The notes under the pieces were generated by a model. The model was not told the origin of the DNA. It ran no database searches and worked only from the letters and a program-made list of their open reading frames with translations. Shown in pieces: positions 63,312 through 64,000 of a DNA stretch of 64,000 nt. The DNA is from Carboxylicivirga linearis (GTDB lineage Bacteria > Bacteroidota > Bacteroidia > Bacteroidales > Marinilabiliaceae), in the NCBI RefSeq assembly GCF_018271995.1, contig NZ_JAGUCO010000021.1:1-64000 (forward strand). Reading direction: 5' to 3'. The translations under genes and the position numbers were made by a program. Numbering within the stretch: the first letter of the stretch is position 1; every line of letters begins with the position of its first letter.

Positions 63312-64000
63312 TTATTTTTTACCTGCTTTTATTACTTCACCAAAACGCTTTGGCTTAATGTATTTATCAATTAACGGTACAAAGCCATTCATGATTAGAA
63401 TAGCAAATGATACTCCTTCGGGATAAGCTCCGAATACGCGGATAATTACTGTTATCAATCCAATTCCAATACCATAAACAATCATTCCTTTGTTTGACAT
63501 GGGTGAACTGACATAATCGGTTGCCATAAAAATAGCTCCCAACATTACACCACCTGTTAGAACGTGGAATAATGGTCCGGCATAAACCTCTGGATTTGAT
63601 AAATGTAATAGTCCGGTGAAAATTACAATGGTACCAATTACTGCAACAGGAATATGCCAGGTGATGATCTTACGAAGCAACATAAAGATAAGGCCAACCA
63701 ACAAAGCTGCAGCTGCAACTTCACCTGCAGATCCACCCGTATATCCAAAGAATAATTCTGATACAGATGGTATTTTATCCATTAAAGAACTAACCGATTC
63801 TCCATTGGCTAATCCTTCTTTCATAATAGAAAGAGGTGTTGCTCCTGTAGTTGCGTCTAAATAACTGGTAAGGTTTTTGCCATGTTCAGGCCATGATGTC
63901 ATCTGAACAGGGAATGAAATCAACAAAAACACACGACCTACCAAAGCAGGGTTGAAAATGTTGTTTCCTAATCCTCCAAACGACATTTTACCAATACCAA
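63312..64000 (-). CDS. rnfD: Rnf complex membrane subunit RnfD (partial, 5' end outside window)
   Basis: The frame stays open to the window edge; a Met at 63986 is internal, since the upstream codons read GIGK before MSFGGLGNNIFNPALVGRVFLL, the conserved RnfD stretch. About 229 C-terminal residues are present, with several membrane helices. DATTGATPLS holds the T-G-A-T site for covalent FMN attachment. RnfD is a membrane flavoprotein of the ion-translocating core. rnfC and rnfB are expected beyond 64000. Confidence 0.93.
   Translation of the reverse strand, partial: GIGKMSFGGLGNNIFNPALVGRVFLLISFPVQMTSWPEHGKNLTSYLDATTGATPLSIMKEGLANGESVSSLMDKIPSVSELFFGYTGGSAGEVAAAALLVGLIFMLLRKIITWHIPVAVIGTIVIFTGLLHLSNPEVYAGPLFHVLTGGVMLGAIFMATDYVSSPMSNKGMIVYGIGIGLITVIIRVFGAYPEGVSFAILIMNGFVPLIDKYIKPKRFGEVIKAGKK

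Overview
The window is a chromosomal segment from a member of the Bacteroidota, probably an anaerobic or facultative marine or gut-type lineage of the Bacteroidales/Marinilabiliales kind. That placement is inference. It rests on Bacteroidota-type promoters (TTG, about 20 bp, TAnnTTTG) in front of many genes, AT-rich coding sequence, the Bacteroidota order of the division and cell-wall cluster, a glsB-glsA glycine-lipid pair, an Rnf complex, and the coaX-OMP-TPR-lptC-hemolysin-ppiD neighbourhood. I see no phage, insertion sequence, CRISPR array or tRNA gene. Most of the window is core genome.

Layout. 1-100: the 3' end of a 5S rRNA and its terminator. 100-9700: housekeeping genes (tadA, aspS, a PlsB-like acyltransferase, an orphan STAS protein, an AhpD-like protein, miaB, a double universal stress protein, a SPOR protein, a long PurF homologue). 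9700-14245 (minus strand): a membrane-anchored serine hydrolase, a cysteine-less pyridine-nucleotide flavoprotein, and the lipid genes glsB and glsA. 14355-30177 (plus strand): the dcw cluster mraZ-rsmH-ftsL-ftsI-murE-mraY-murD-ftsW-murG-murC-ftsQ-ftsA-ftsZ plus yqeY, led by four 10-bp-spaced AAAGTGG-type boxes that look like the MraZ operator. 30178-30634: the only stretch over 300 bp without a confident gene. It holds a terminator, a hierarchical 21-bp/84-bp tandem repeat that keeps one frame open, and the ppiD terminator.

30635-38110 (minus): an envelope operon, coaX to ppiD. 38212-47600: a receiver-PAS protein, mfd, fbp, an aspartate kinase, and an uncharacterised exported protein divergent from a HupE-DUF6702 pair. 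47736-55150 (minus): a lipoprotein, pyrC, a dolichol-phosphate-mannose-type glycosyltransferase, a TGS-nucleoside kinase and uvrA. 55289-58610 (minus): a BlaI/M56 signalling pair whose sensor peptidase also carries an ExbD-like segment and an M23 endopeptidase domain, followed upstream by an MltD-like lytic transglycosylase. 58855-61479: a PocR-containing sensor histidine kinase. 61533-64000 (minus): rnfA, rnfE, rnfG and the 3' part of rnfD, running off the window end.

The main theme is envelope biogenesis: peptidoglycan synthesis and division, peptidoglycan cleavage (M23, lytic transglycosylase, SPOR), unusual lipids, LPS export and outer-membrane protein folding. The most unusual items are the M56-ExbD-M23 fusion with its promoter-embedded operator, the 21/84-bp repeat block after ftsZ-yqeY, and the ordered MraZ boxes. 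Several open frames extend upstream past promoter -7 boxes, so I moved starts inward for miaB, the SPOR protein, glsA, mraZ, ftsQ, blaI, the transglycosylase and others.
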